A stretch of 33,650 bases of DNA from the NCBI GenBank assembly GCA_903907985.1, contig CAIVQG010000079.1, forward strand, positions 1 through 33,650, read 5' to 3'. This DNA is from an uncultured delta proteobacterium (GTDB taxonomy: Bacteria; Desulfobacterota; Syntrophia; Syntrophales; Smithellaceae). Position 1 is the first letter of the stretch. Every line of letters begins with the position of its first letter. The notes under the pieces are model-generated. The model saw only the letters and a program-made list of their open reading frames with translations. It was not told the DNA's origin and did not search any database. Of the stretch, positions 15,387 to 23,173 are shown in pieces. The translations under genes and the position numbers were made by a program.

Positions 15387-16361
15387 ATGCAGTTTCCGGA
15401 TTACCGTCCCCGCCGATTAAGAAAAAATGAGAACTTCCGTCGTTTGATACGGGAAACACAGTTGAGTATCAATGATTTTATCTATCCGCTTTTTGCAGTT
15501 CCCGGTAAAAATGTTAAAAAGCCAATCCAAGCGATGCCGGGCATTTTTCAGCTGTCGACAGACAACATAGTCGCGGAAGCTCAAAAGGCGCGAGAGCTGG
15601 GGATACCCGGTATATTGCTGTTTGGGATTCCCTCAAGTAAAGATGATCTGGCCACCGGTGCCTTTGCTAAAGACGGGATTATTCAACAGACTGTTCGCCG
15701 GGTGAAAAAGGAAGTGCCGGACATTCTAGTTATCACTGATGTCTGTCTTTGTGAATACACCAGTCATGGCCATTGCGGTATGATCGAAAAAGGAGCTGTG
15801 GACAATGACATGACGCTGGAAGTACTGGCGGAAACCGCTGTTTCCCATGCGCGTGCCGGTGCCGATATGGTTGCACCATCAGCTATGATGGATGGGCAGA
15901 TAGCGGCAATCCGCGAAGGTCTCGATGAACAAAATTATGAGAATATTCCCATTATGGCTTATGCGGCTAAATATGCTTCCTGTTTCTACGGTCCTTTCCG
16001 TGAAGCGGCACAAAGCGCACCTCAGTTTGGCGACCGGAAAGATTACCAGATGGATCCGGCCAACGGTGATGAAGCTATTCGGGAAATTACACTTGATGTT
16101 TCAGAAGGCGCAGATATTATCATGGTGAAACCGGCGCTTGCTTATCTGGATATTATCTGCCGTGCAAAACAGGAGTTTGATTTGCCGCTTGCGGCATATA
16201 ACGTTAGCGGTGAATATTCGATGATTAAAGCCGCGGCGCAAATGGGCTGGCTTGATGAAGAAAAGGCCATGCTAGAATCACTGACGGCAATCAAACGCGC
16301 CGGTGCGGATATAATTATTACCTACTGGGCAATGCAGGCAGCAAAGGTGCTGAGCAAGTAA
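15387..16361 (+). CDS. hemB: Delta-aminolevulinic acid dehydratase (porphobilinogen synthase)
   Basis: A 324-residue enzyme joining two aminolevulinate molecules into porphobilinogen. The active-site lysines are visible at K195 (AYAAKYASCFYGPFR) and K248 (IIMVKPALAYLDI). DVCLCEYTSHGHCG carries C120, C122 and C130, which mark the zinc-dependent type. AAAGGAGG precedes the ATG. This is the last gene of the tightly packed part of the operon; a 216-base gap with nested inverted repeats separates it from ahbD. Confidence 0.97.
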   Translation: MQFPDYRPRRLRKNENFRRLIRETQLSINDFIYPLFAVPGKNVKKPIQAMPGIFQLSTDNIVAEAQKARELGIPGILLFGIPSSKDDLATGAFAKDGIIQQTVRRVKKEVPDILVITDVCLCEYTSHGHCGMIEKGAVDNDMTLEVLAETAVSHARAGADMVAPSAMMDGQIAAIREGLDEQNYENIPIMAYAAKYASCFYGPFREAAQSAPQFGDRKDYQMDPANGDEAIREITLDVSEGADIIMVKPALAYLDIICRAKQEFDLPLAAYNVSGEYSMIKAAAQMGWLDEEKAMLESLTAIKRAGADIIITYWAMQAAKVLSK

Positions 16362-16394
16362 AAAAGAATTATAACACTACAAGATTTATATTAG

Positions 16395-16557
16395 TCGTCA
16401 TTCCGGCCTACGAGAATGTGTCGTAATTGGAAAAAATGTCATTCCGAACGTATGTGAGGAATCTTAAAGTTTTGAATTTATTGAAAACAAGATTTCTCGC
16501 TTCGCATCGAAATGACACAAAAACAGATTCCGACACAGTCTCCACGAGGAATGACGA
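16395..16557. repeat. Nested inverted-repeat element between hemB and ahbD
   Basis: Outer arms TCGTCATTCC (16395-16404) and GGAATGACGA (16548-16557) are exact reverse complements. Inside them a 28-nt imperfect inverted repeat (16438-16465 with 16489-16516) begins GTCATTCCGA on the left and ends CGAAATGAC on the right, with a 23-nt AT-rich loop. Similar ATTCCG-type palindromes are scattered through many anaerobe genomes. It contains no gene and could fold in the mRNA or mark a processing site. Confidence 0.75.
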
Positions 16558-16577
16558 AGTTGTAAGGTAATCGAGAT

Positions 16578-17648
16578 ATGGAATCAAGACATGTTCCAGT
16601 AATATCCGGTAGCAAAGTGCGCATGATTGCGTGGGAAGTGACGCGCAGCTGCAATTTGAATTGCCTGCACTGCCGCGCTGCTGCCAATTGCGGTCCTTAT
16701 CCCGGAGAACTGTCCTCTGAAAAGTGCTTGGCGCTGATCGATGAAATTGCCGCCGTATCATCACCGGTAATTATTCTGACCGGCGGCGAGCCGCTACTGC
16801 GTCCGGACATTTTTGAAATTGCCGCCTATGGAACCAAAAAGGGCTTGCGCATGGTCATGGCGACCAACGGCACGCTTGTGGATGAGCAAATAGTGCGCAA
16901 GATGAGGGATAGTGGAATCCAGCGTGTCAGCATCAGCATTGACGGTAAGGACGCTCAAAGCCATGATGCTTTCCGCGGTGAATCAGGCGCGTTTGCCGGG
17001 GCAATGCGGGGCATAGAAGCAATGAAATCTGTGGGGATGGAGTTTCAGATCAATACGACGATTACAACCGCCAATCTTCAGCAGATCAAAGATGTCCACA
17101 ATATGGTCTTAAAGTCAGGCGCGGTGGCGCATCATATTTTTCTGCTAGTGCCAACCGGAAGGGGCAGAGATCTGGCAGCGCAGGCCATCACCGCCGCTGA
17201 TTACGAAGAAACGCTAATGTGGTTTCATCAGGAAAGTCTGACTTGTGCCATTCAGCTCAAAGCCACCTGCGCGCCTCATTACTTCCGCATTATGCACCAG
17301 AATAAGGCGAAAGGGACTGAGCCGGTGAAGAAAGCGGGTGGCCACTTTCACGAATCCACCCGAGGCTGTCTGGGCGGCATTTCCTTTTGTTTCATATCTC
17401 ATTTAGGCCAAATTCAGCCTTGCGGTTATCTGGAGCTTAACTGCGGCAATGTGCAAAAACAGAGCTTTGCCGAAATATGGGAACGCTCCGAGGTGTTTTG
17501 CAATCTGCGCGATTACGGCAAATACGGCGGCAAGTGCGGCCGCTGTGAATTTATCAAAGTCTGCGGGGGCTGTCGGGCGCGGGCATACGAGGCGACGGGT
17601 GATTACTTGTCAGAGGAACCGTTGTGCTTGTACGAACCAGGCCGTTGA
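16578..17648 (+). CDS. ahbD: Radical SAM heme synthase AhbD (Fe-coproporphyrin III decarboxylase)
   Basis: A 356-residue radical SAM/SPASM enzyme that oxidatively decarboxylates two propionates of Fe-coproporphyrin III to give heme b, the last step of the alternative pathway. CNLNCLHC (C25, C29, C32) binds the SAM cluster, TGGEP follows, and the C-terminal half has the cysteines of a second cluster (GCLGGISFCFISHLG, QPCGYLELNCG, CGRCEFIKVCGGC). It resembles AhbC but lacks the AhbC N-terminal extension. The ribosome site is moderate (TAAGG). It stands apart from hemB by a repeat element and may be transcribed by read-through or from its own promoter. Confidence 0.92.
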   Translation: MESRHVPVISGSKVRMIAWEVTRSCNLNCLHCRAAANCGPYPGELSSEKCLALIDEIAAVSSPVIILTGGEPLLRPDIFEIAAYGTKKGLRMVMATNGTLVDEQIVRKMRDSGIQRVSISIDGKDAQSHDAFRGESGAFAGAMRGIEAMKSVGMEFQINTTITTANLQQIKDVHNMVLKSGAVAHHIFLLVPTGRGRDLAAQAITAADYEETLMWFHQESLTCAIQLKATCAPHYFRIMHQNKAKGTEPVKKAGGHFHESTRGCLGGISFCFISHLGQIQPCGYLELNCGNVQKQSFAEIWERSEVFCNLRDYGKYGGKCGRCEFIKVCGGCRARAYEATGDYLSEEPLCLYEPGR

Positions 17649-17669
17649 AATACCCTGAAGGGCACGCGA

Positions 17670-17783
17670 GCACTAATCTGCGTTGTTGCGCTGCAAATCC
17701 ATCCGCTCAACGTATAACCTAAAGGTTACGCGTGAAACTATACGCCTCGCGGCGGTATTCTTGCGCGCCTAGCATCTTAGCGC
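17670..17783. repeat. Dispersed palindromic repeat, copy B (ahbD to ahbA/B gap)
   Basis: The ends GCACTAATCTGC (17670-17681) and GCATCTTAGCGC (17772-17783) are imperfect inverted repeats (9 of 12 positions). In the centre, 17711-17734 repeats the 24-nt unit of 620-643 (21 of 24), with AACCT-AA-AGGTT as an inner palindrome, and ATACGCCT follows at 17739-17746. The whole is an imperfect palindrome of about 114 bp, MITE-like in form, with no coding capacity. Confidence 0.6.
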
Positions 17784-17820
17784 TTTTGAACAGCCTGACA
17801 ATAAGTAAAGAGAATATTAA

Positions 17821-18267
17821 ATGGACGATATCGACAAAAAAATATTAAATATACTGCAAAAGGAATTTCCGCTTACGGAACGGCCTTTTTGGGCCGTAGC
17901 GGAAAAATGCGGCATCAGCGAAGACGAAGTAATCAGCCGCGTTCAAAAGTTGAAAGAGAAGGGAATTCTTCGTCGAATCGGAGCGATCTTCAACGGTGCT
18001 AATTTGGGCCGCGTCAGCACTCTTTGCGCGGCCCGGGTGCCGGAAGAAAAGCTGAAAAATTTTGTTAGTGCCGTTAACGCTTACTCCGGTGTGACGCATA
18101 ATTATCTGAGAAACAATGACTATAATGTGTGGTTCACGGTGAATGCAGCAAACAGGAAAGAAATTGCCCGGTTTCTTGCGCAGCTAAAAGAGAATACAGG
18201 CGTGATAGATATTCTGGAAATGAATGCAGTACGTACTTTTAAAATAGATGCTTCCTTTGAAATGTAA
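17821..18267 (+). CDS. Siroheme decarboxylase subunit, AhbA/AhbB family (Lrp/AsnC-like)
   Basis: A 148-residue protein with an N-terminal winged-helix-like part (LDEDE-type: DKKILNILQKEFPLTERPF) and a C-terminal RAM-like domain. It is not a normal Lrp regulator: RRIGAIFNGANLG, STLCAARVP and VTHNYLRNNDYNVWFTV are signature segments of AhbA/AhbB, the pair that removes the C12 and C18 acetate carboxyls of siroheme. Known systems use two different subunits; only one is in this window, and I could not decide between A and B. It follows ahbD after a repeat and precedes polA by 47 bases. Its product feeds AhbC. Confidence 0.85.
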   Translation: MDDIDKKILNILQKEFPLTERPFWAVAEKCGISEDEVISRVQKLKEKGILRRIGAIFNGANLGRVSTLCAARVPEEKLKNFVSAVNAYSGVTHNYLRNNDYNVWFTVNAANRKEIARFLAQLKENTGVIDILEMNAVRTFKIDASFEM

Positions 18268-18314
18268 TTCCCCCAAAAAACAAAATGCTGACGCTGATTG
18301 GAGCAGTTTAGATT

Positions 18315-20978
18315 ATGTCCAGTGAAAACAAAGTACCCGTTGTCGCTCTTGTTGATGGCAGCAACTATGTCTATCGTGCCTTTTACGGGATTCCGCAACT
18401 GACGAATTCCAAAGGTTTCCCTACCAATGCCATTTACGGTTTTACCATCATGCTGCTGAAACTTCTGCGTGATCTTCAACCGGATTACATTGTTGTTACG
18501 TTTGATCTTAAAGGTGCAACCTTACGCCATGAAGAATTTGCCGATTATAAAGCAACCCGCAAGCCAATGCCCGATGACCTGATCCCGCAGATTCCTTTCA
18601 TTAAAGAAGTGGTTCGCGGCTTATCCATTACGGTATTGGAAAAACAGGGTGTCGAAGCTGACGATATTATCGGTACGCTGGCGGGGAGTGCAAACGGACT
18701 GGGCTGGAAAACCATCCTTGTCTCCGGTGATAAAGATCTGATGCAGCTCATTGATGAAAATGTCACCATGATTGATACAATGAGGGATAAAACTTACGAT
18801 GTGGCGGCAGTGAAAGAACGCTTCGGCGTGGGCCCGGAAAAAGTTACGGAAATACTCGGCCTGATGGGTGATACATCGGATAACATTCCGGGGGTGCCGG
18901 GTATCGGCCCGAAAACGGCTCAACGGTTGATCGAGGAATATGGTTCCGTCGAGGAAGTTATCCGGAATACGGAAAATTTAAGGAACGTCAAACTGCGGGA
19001 GAGCTTCCGCCAGCATGCCGAACAGGCGCGGATGAGCCGCCAGCTGGCGCTGATCAGAAGAGACATTGAAATTGATTTTGATCTGAAAGATGCAGTGCGA
19101 AGAGAGCCGGATAAAGAAGTTCTTTCTCGGCTTTTTAGTGAATTTGAATTTTCATCTCTCCTGCAGGAGATTAAACGTGGTACCGAAAAAGTTGTTCAGG
19201 ATTGTAAGATCATTCAGGATTGCCAAAAGTTGGAACATCTTGTCGCTCAATTGCAGGATTTACCGGAAATATCACTGGAGCTTATCCGTGGTAAAACGCA
19301 ACCGGCTGATTTAATCGGCCTGGCTGTAAGCACTGGTATTAATGCTTTCTATGTACCCTTCGGGCATACGAGCCAGCAGGCGCAGTTGACGGCAAAAGAT
19401 GTTTTGGCCGCGCTGGCTCCTGTTCTGAGTGGCACCAAAATAAAGAAACACGTGCATGACCTCAAGACTGCGCTTCTGGATATTGGAAACTTGGGTGTGG
19501 AGATACAGGCAGGAAATGATGTCATGCTTGCTGCTTATCTTCTCAATCCTTCCCGGAATTCTTATGACCTGGGCGAAATTTCCTGGGAATATTTGCATGA
19601 GCAGATTCCCTCCGTAAATGATGTGGCCGGCGGCAAGGGCAAAACTTATCCGCTTAATCTGGTGCCCATAGACAAAATGGCAGCATATGCCGGAGCGCGG
19701 GCTACTGCCGTATTTGCGCTGGCGCCGATTCTGGCCGGGAAAATGAAGGAAATCGATGCCACCGATCTCTTTGGCAAAGTTGAAATGCCGCTTTTGCATG
19801 TCCTATCCGCAATGGAGAAAAAAGGCGTGCTTGTGGATGTTAATCTTTTAGGGCAAATGTCCAAGGAACTGGCTCAATTGTTGTCTATTTCCGAAGAGAA
19901 AATATTTCGCCTGGCGGGTGAGAAATTCAACATCAATTCCCCGAAGCAATTGCAGAGTATTTTGTTTGACAAGCTCAAACTGCCCACCGGCAAGAAAACA
20001 AAAGAAGGTTTCTCTACAGACGTGGATGTTCTTTCTTCTCTGGCGCAAAGTCATGAATTGCCCGCGGAAATTCTCGCTTACCGCAGCCTGGCCAAGCTCA
20101 AATCTACTTATGTGGATGCGCTGCCGGTCCTTGTCGATCCGCAGACCGGCCGGATTCATACATCATACAATCAGACGGTGACGGCAACAGGCAGGCTCTC
20201 GAGCAGCAATCCTAATTTACAGAATATCCCTATTCGAACTCTGGAAGGCAAAAGAATCCGGCAGGCCTTTATTGCGGAACCTGATTGTGTGCTGATCTCT
20301 GCGGACTATTCGCAAATAGAACTGCGGGTGCTGGCGCATTTCTCTCAAGACGAGACCCTGCTCGAAGCCTTTACTTCAGGAGAGGATATCCATAGCCGCA
20401 CGGCGTCAGATATCTTCGGTGTCTTCCCACAAATGGTTAATGCCGATATGCGTCGGCAGGCCAAAGTAATTAACTTTGGCATCCTTTATGGTATGAGCGC
20501 TTTTGGTTTAGCAAAAGAACTGGGCGTTTCCCAGAGAATGGCTCAGGTCTACATTGACGGATATTTTGCCCGCTATAAAAAGGTGCGGTCTTATCTGGAT
20601 GGGATTTTGGAAGGAGCCCGCCAGAACGGCTTTGTCTGCACACTATTGAATCGCCGCCGCTATTTACCGGAATTAAAGAGTCCGGTGGCGATGGTGCGGC
20701 AATTTGCCGAGCGCATGGCGATTAATGCGCCCATTCAGGGAACCGCCGCCGATTTGATTAAAGTGGCCATGATTAATATTGCTTTTCTGCTGCAAAAGCA
20801 AAATCTTTCGGCCCGGCTGATCATGCAGGTGCATGATGAACTTGTTCTCGAAGCACCGATTCAAGAAAAAGACGAAGTCATGGCGTTGGTAAAAAAGGAA
20901 ATGGAAGAAGTCATCAAACTTAAAGTGCCGCTGAAAGTGGAGATTGCGGCTGGCAATAACTGGGACGAGGCGCATTAG
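18315..20978 (+). CDS. polA: DNA polymerase I with degenerate 3'-5' exonuclease domain
   Basis: An 887-residue family A polymerase for gap filling and RNA primer removal. Residues 1 to about 290 form the 5' nuclease (SGDKDLMQLI, MGDTSDNIPGVPGIGPKTA). Residues about 310-475 align with the 3'-5' exonuclease fold, but the metal ligands are mostly lost: the D-x-E of Exo I is replaced by E-L-I (322-324) and the Exo III Asp by Arg (R462 in YAGARA), with only the Exo II Asp (D382) kept. The polymerase domain is intact: ADYSQIELRVLAHF (motif A), RRQAKVINFGILYGMS (motif B) and VHDELVLE (motif C). This resembles Taq and Bacillus Pol I, which do not proofread. The ribosome site is weak (GGAG, 10 nt upstream). 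Confidence 0.95.
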   Translation: MSSENKVPVVALVDGSNYVYRAFYGIPQLTNSKGFPTNAIYGFTIMLLKLLRDLQPDYIVVTFDLKGATLRHEEFADYKATRKPMPDDLIPQIPFIKEVVRGLSITVLEKQGVEADDIIGTLAGSANGLGWKTILVSGDKDLMQLIDENVTMIDTMRDKTYDVAAVKERFGVGPEKVTEILGLMGDTSDNIPGVPGIGPKTAQRLIEEYGSVEEVIRNTENLRNVKLRESFRQHAEQARMSRQLALIRRDIEIDFDLKDAVRREPDKEVLSRLFSEFEFSSLLQEIKRGTEKVVQDCKIIQDCQKLEHLVAQLQDLPEISLELIRGKTQPADLIGLAVSTGINAFYVPFGHTSQQAQLTAKDVLAALAPVLSGTKIKKHVHDLKTALLDIGNLGVEIQAGNDVMLAAYLLNPSRNSYDLGEISWEYLHEQIPSVNDVAGGKGKTYPLNLVPIDKMAAYAGARATAVFALAPILAGKMKEIDATDLFGKVEMPLLHVLSAMEKKGVLVDVNLLGQMSKELAQLLSISEEKIFRLAGEKFNINSPKQLQSILFDKLKLPTGKKTKEGFSTDVDVLSSLAQSHELPAEILAYRSLAKLKSTYVDALPVLVDPQTGRIHTSYNQTVTATGRLSSSNPNLQNIPIRTLEGKRIRQAFIAEPDCVLISADYSQIELRVLAHFSQDETLLEAFTSGEDIHSRTASDIFGVFPQMVNADMRRQAKVINFGILYGMSAFGLAKELGVSQRMAQVYIDGYFARYKKVRSYLDGILEGARQNGFVCTLLNRRRYLPELKSPVAMVRQFAERMAINAPIQGTAADLIKVAMINIAFLLQKQNLSARLIMQVHDELVLEAPIQEKDEVMALVKKEMEEVIKLKVPLKVEIAAGNNWDEAH

Positions 20979-21102
20979 AAAGGGCTGAAGGCTGAAGCAA
21001 AGGAAGGATGTTGGAGCCGCTGTGGTTGTTCTAAATACGGACTCATCCGCGTTCTGATAAATCAAAAACGAATTGTGCATTACTTGAAAATATAGAGCCC
21101 TT

Positions 21103-21672
21103 TCAGGGTGTCGCTGCTTTCTTCCCCAACTCAAATGCCTGCTCAATAGCTGCTTTGTTATCGACGATTTCTCCTTTTTCATTGGCGGAAGTCATGACGG
21201 TGCCAAGCCAGTGCATTTTGGACATTTCCACTGTTGGCTTAAAGCAGTTGACGATGGGGTCGGCCATATGTACATCCGTATTTCCGCAAACGGTGATCAG
21301 TCCGATGCGTTTGCCCCGCATTTTAGGATAATAAATTTTCTGCCAAAGCCATTTTTCATCAAAGAAAACACACCACCTGTCCAGATAGGCTTTCATCTGA
21401 GCGGTCATGGAGAAGAAATAAACGGGCACACTGTGGATGATGGCATCTGCTTCCAGTATCTTTTTCTGGATTTCCAGCATGTCGTCCTTAATGGCGCAGA
21501 TGCCCATTTTGTTGCATTTCTTGCAGTCTTTGCAGCCGGAGATTTTCTTCCTGTCAAGGATGACCTTTTCCACGTCCGCACCGGCCTCTTTGGCTCCGGA
21601 TAAAGCCTGGCTCAGGAGGATATCGCTATTGCCTCCGACTCGCGGACTTCCCATAATGCCTAGTACTTTCAT
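21103..21672 (-). CDS. Iron-sulfur flavoprotein / NADPH-dependent FMN reductase family
   Basis: A 189-residue flavodoxin-fold protein. The FMN phosphate loop is GIMGSPRVGGNSD near the N-terminus. A compact cysteine motif CKDCKKCNKMGIC (CX2CX2CX5C) follows at about 47-59, then DDM, as in the Isf-type iron-sulfur flavoproteins that carry a 4Fe-4S cluster and pass electrons from ferredoxin in anaerobes. SVPVYFFSMTAQMKAYLDR is the second FMN-contact segment. ATG at 21672 fits the family start; AAAGGA lies 9 nt upstream. A longer TTG start at 21681 is less likely. It is monocistronic, tail-to-tail with polA. Confidence 0.85.
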   Translation of the reverse strand: MKVLGIMGSPRVGGNSDILLSQALSGAKEAGADVEKVILDRKKISGCKDCKKCNKMGICAIKDDMLEIQKKILEADAIIHSVPVYFFSMTAQMKAYLDRWCVFFDEKWLWQKIYYPKMRGKRIGLITVCGNTDVHMADPIVNCFKPTVEMSKMHWLGTVMTSANEKGEIVDNKAAIEQAFELGKKAATP

Positions 21673-21861
21673 ATAACCCAATCCTTTTGATATTTCATTG
21701 CTATAATTATATCGTTAGCCGATTATATTGGTATATCTTTTGATCTGATTTGTAAATATTAAATTAGCACGGCAAAATATTCAACAGAATCATCTTGCTT
21801 GCTTCTAACCTTCTAATAGTTTATATTTTGGCCAACCTGTGGATTGAAAAGGGGATTAAAT

Positions 21862-22710
21862 ATGAAGGAATTTGCTAAATCCAGCGGTTTTTTTCTGGCA
21901 GGTATTCTCCTATCAATTGTTTTAAGCTCCGCATGTTTGGCGGGGGAGCTTAAGGAAAAAAGCCTGCGGGTCAGCCCGTCAGTATCCGGGGGGAAAATCA
22001 CTGCATCAAAGGTTATGATCAAAGCGGCGAATGGCGGACCTAACGTCAATACTTTGCAACTTGATTATCCCGATTCCACGATACTGATAACGACTGTGTC
22101 TTTAACCGTTAAAAAAGGGTTTTATAAAATAGAACTGTTGGAGAAGGGCAAGTCAACTTTGACGCTTAAGGCGCAAAATGGAAAGACGGTCAAAGGCAGT
22201 GGCCGCCTGAGTGTAAATGCAGGTGGTACTGTGCAATACAGGGTGACAGCAAAGAAAGCAAAAGATGTTGTTTTCGATTTCTCCTTTAGCCAGCTTAGCG
22301 CCCCGGATGAATCGCGAGTCAGCCGGACATCCTCGGAAGTAGTGGAAAGTGACGGGCTTAATTTGCGATTAACCTGCAGCACAGGGAAAAATTGCCTTCT
22401 CCAGGTGCAGAATATGAGCCGGTCGAAAGCCTACCGGAATATTTTATTCCGGATTGATTATAAAATGATGACGAGAGAAGGTACTATTGAGAAAAGCAAA
22501 AGCGGCGGCATCGAAGATGCTCTTTCCCCTAATAAGACCGGCGAATGGCCAATAGGCCTCGTTTTTGGAGAGACGCCCAAGGATATCAAAGTATTACTTA
22601 TAAAAGCGGATGAGGTTGATTCTGCAGCTATAACGGCGCCGGGCATTGATCAACAGAAAAATAGTATTATCCCGCTTGTGTCTACAGAAAACCAGAAGGA
22701 AAAAGATTAA
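21862..22710 (+). CDS. Exported protein of unknown function
   Basis: A 282-residue protein I do not recognise. Residues 1-27 are a signal peptide with a hydrophobic core (FFLAGILLSIVLSSACLA); cleavage before GELKEK is likely. The CLA cysteine does not sit in a good lipobox, so a lipoprotein is less likely. The rest is predicted mostly beta strand and polar, with two cysteines close together (TCSTGKNC) that could form a disulfide. AAAAGGGGA precedes the ATG at good distance, while the upstream in-frame TTG lacks one. The thioesterase gene follows after 17 bases with the same orientation, so they may form a two-gene unit. Confidence 0.75.
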   Translation: MKEFAKSSGFFLAGILLSIVLSSACLAGELKEKSLRVSPSVSGGKITASKVMIKAANGGPNVNTLQLDYPDSTILITTVSLTVKKGFYKIELLEKGKSTLTLKAQNGKTVKGSGRLSVNAGGTVQYRVTAKKAKDVVFDFSFSQLSAPDESRVSRTSSEVVESDGLNLRLTCSTGKNCLLQVQNMSRSKAYRNILFRIDYKMMTREGTIEKSKSGGIEDALSPNKTGEWPIGLVFGETPKDIKVLLIKADEVDSAAITAPGIDQQKNSIIPLVSTENQKEKD

Positions 22711-22727
22711 TAACAAGGTGAGTCATT

Positions 22728-23165
22728 ATGGAAAATATTTTATTAGCTTGTCCGATCGTAGTTGAGATTCCCGTTGCCTGGGGCGAAATGGATGCTTTCG
22801 GTCATGTCAACAACATTATCTATTTCCGTTATTTTGAAAATGCGCGGATCGCTTATTTTGATAAACTTGATCTCATAAATTTTATGAATGAAACAGGAAT
22901 CGGGCCAATACTTGCTTCCACACAATGCAAGTTCCGGCTGCCTATGACTTATCCGGATACGGTTTCCGTCGGGGCAAAAATTATAACGCTGAAAGATGAT
23001 GCCATGATTATGGCCTACTATGTAGTCAGCCATAAACATCAGAAGATCGCTGCCGAAGGTGAAGGTATGATTGTCAGTTATGATTACCGCGGCAATAAAA
23101 AAGTATCAATACCTGCTGAAATAAGAAAACGTATTTTAGCGGTGGAAAAAGTGGATAAGTTATAA
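22728..23165 (+). CDS. Acyl-CoA thioesterase, 4HBT hotdog family (YbgC/FadM-like)
   Basis: A 145-residue hotdog-fold hydrolase expected to cleave acyl-CoA thioesters. The signature WGEMDAFGHVNNIIYFRYFE contains the catalytic Asp and the His/Asn that follow it; ARIAYFDKL continues the active-site helix. Length is normal for the family. AAGGTGA is 6 nt before the ATG. The chain length or aromatic specificity cannot be read from sequence. Its stop lies 8 bases from the stop of feoB on the other strand, with no room for a terminator between them. Confidence 0.88.
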   Translation: MENILLACPIVVEIPVAWGEMDAFGHVNNIIYFRYFENARIAYFDKLDLINFMNETGIGPILASTQCKFRLPMTYPDTVSVGAKIITLKDDAMIMAYYVVSHKHQKIAAEGEGMIVSYDYRGNKKVSIPAEIRKRILAVEKVDKL

Positions 23166-23173
23166 TTCCATTT

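Noticed and set aside
16408-16764. 118-codon minus-strand frame over the hemB-ahbD gap
   Set aside because: It consists of the nested inverted repeat plus the antisense of the ahbD start.
17670-17783. Considered as a CRISPR repeat or riboswitch
   Set aside because: No regular spacer-repeat periodicity and no known riboswitch core; the copies are dispersed through the window.
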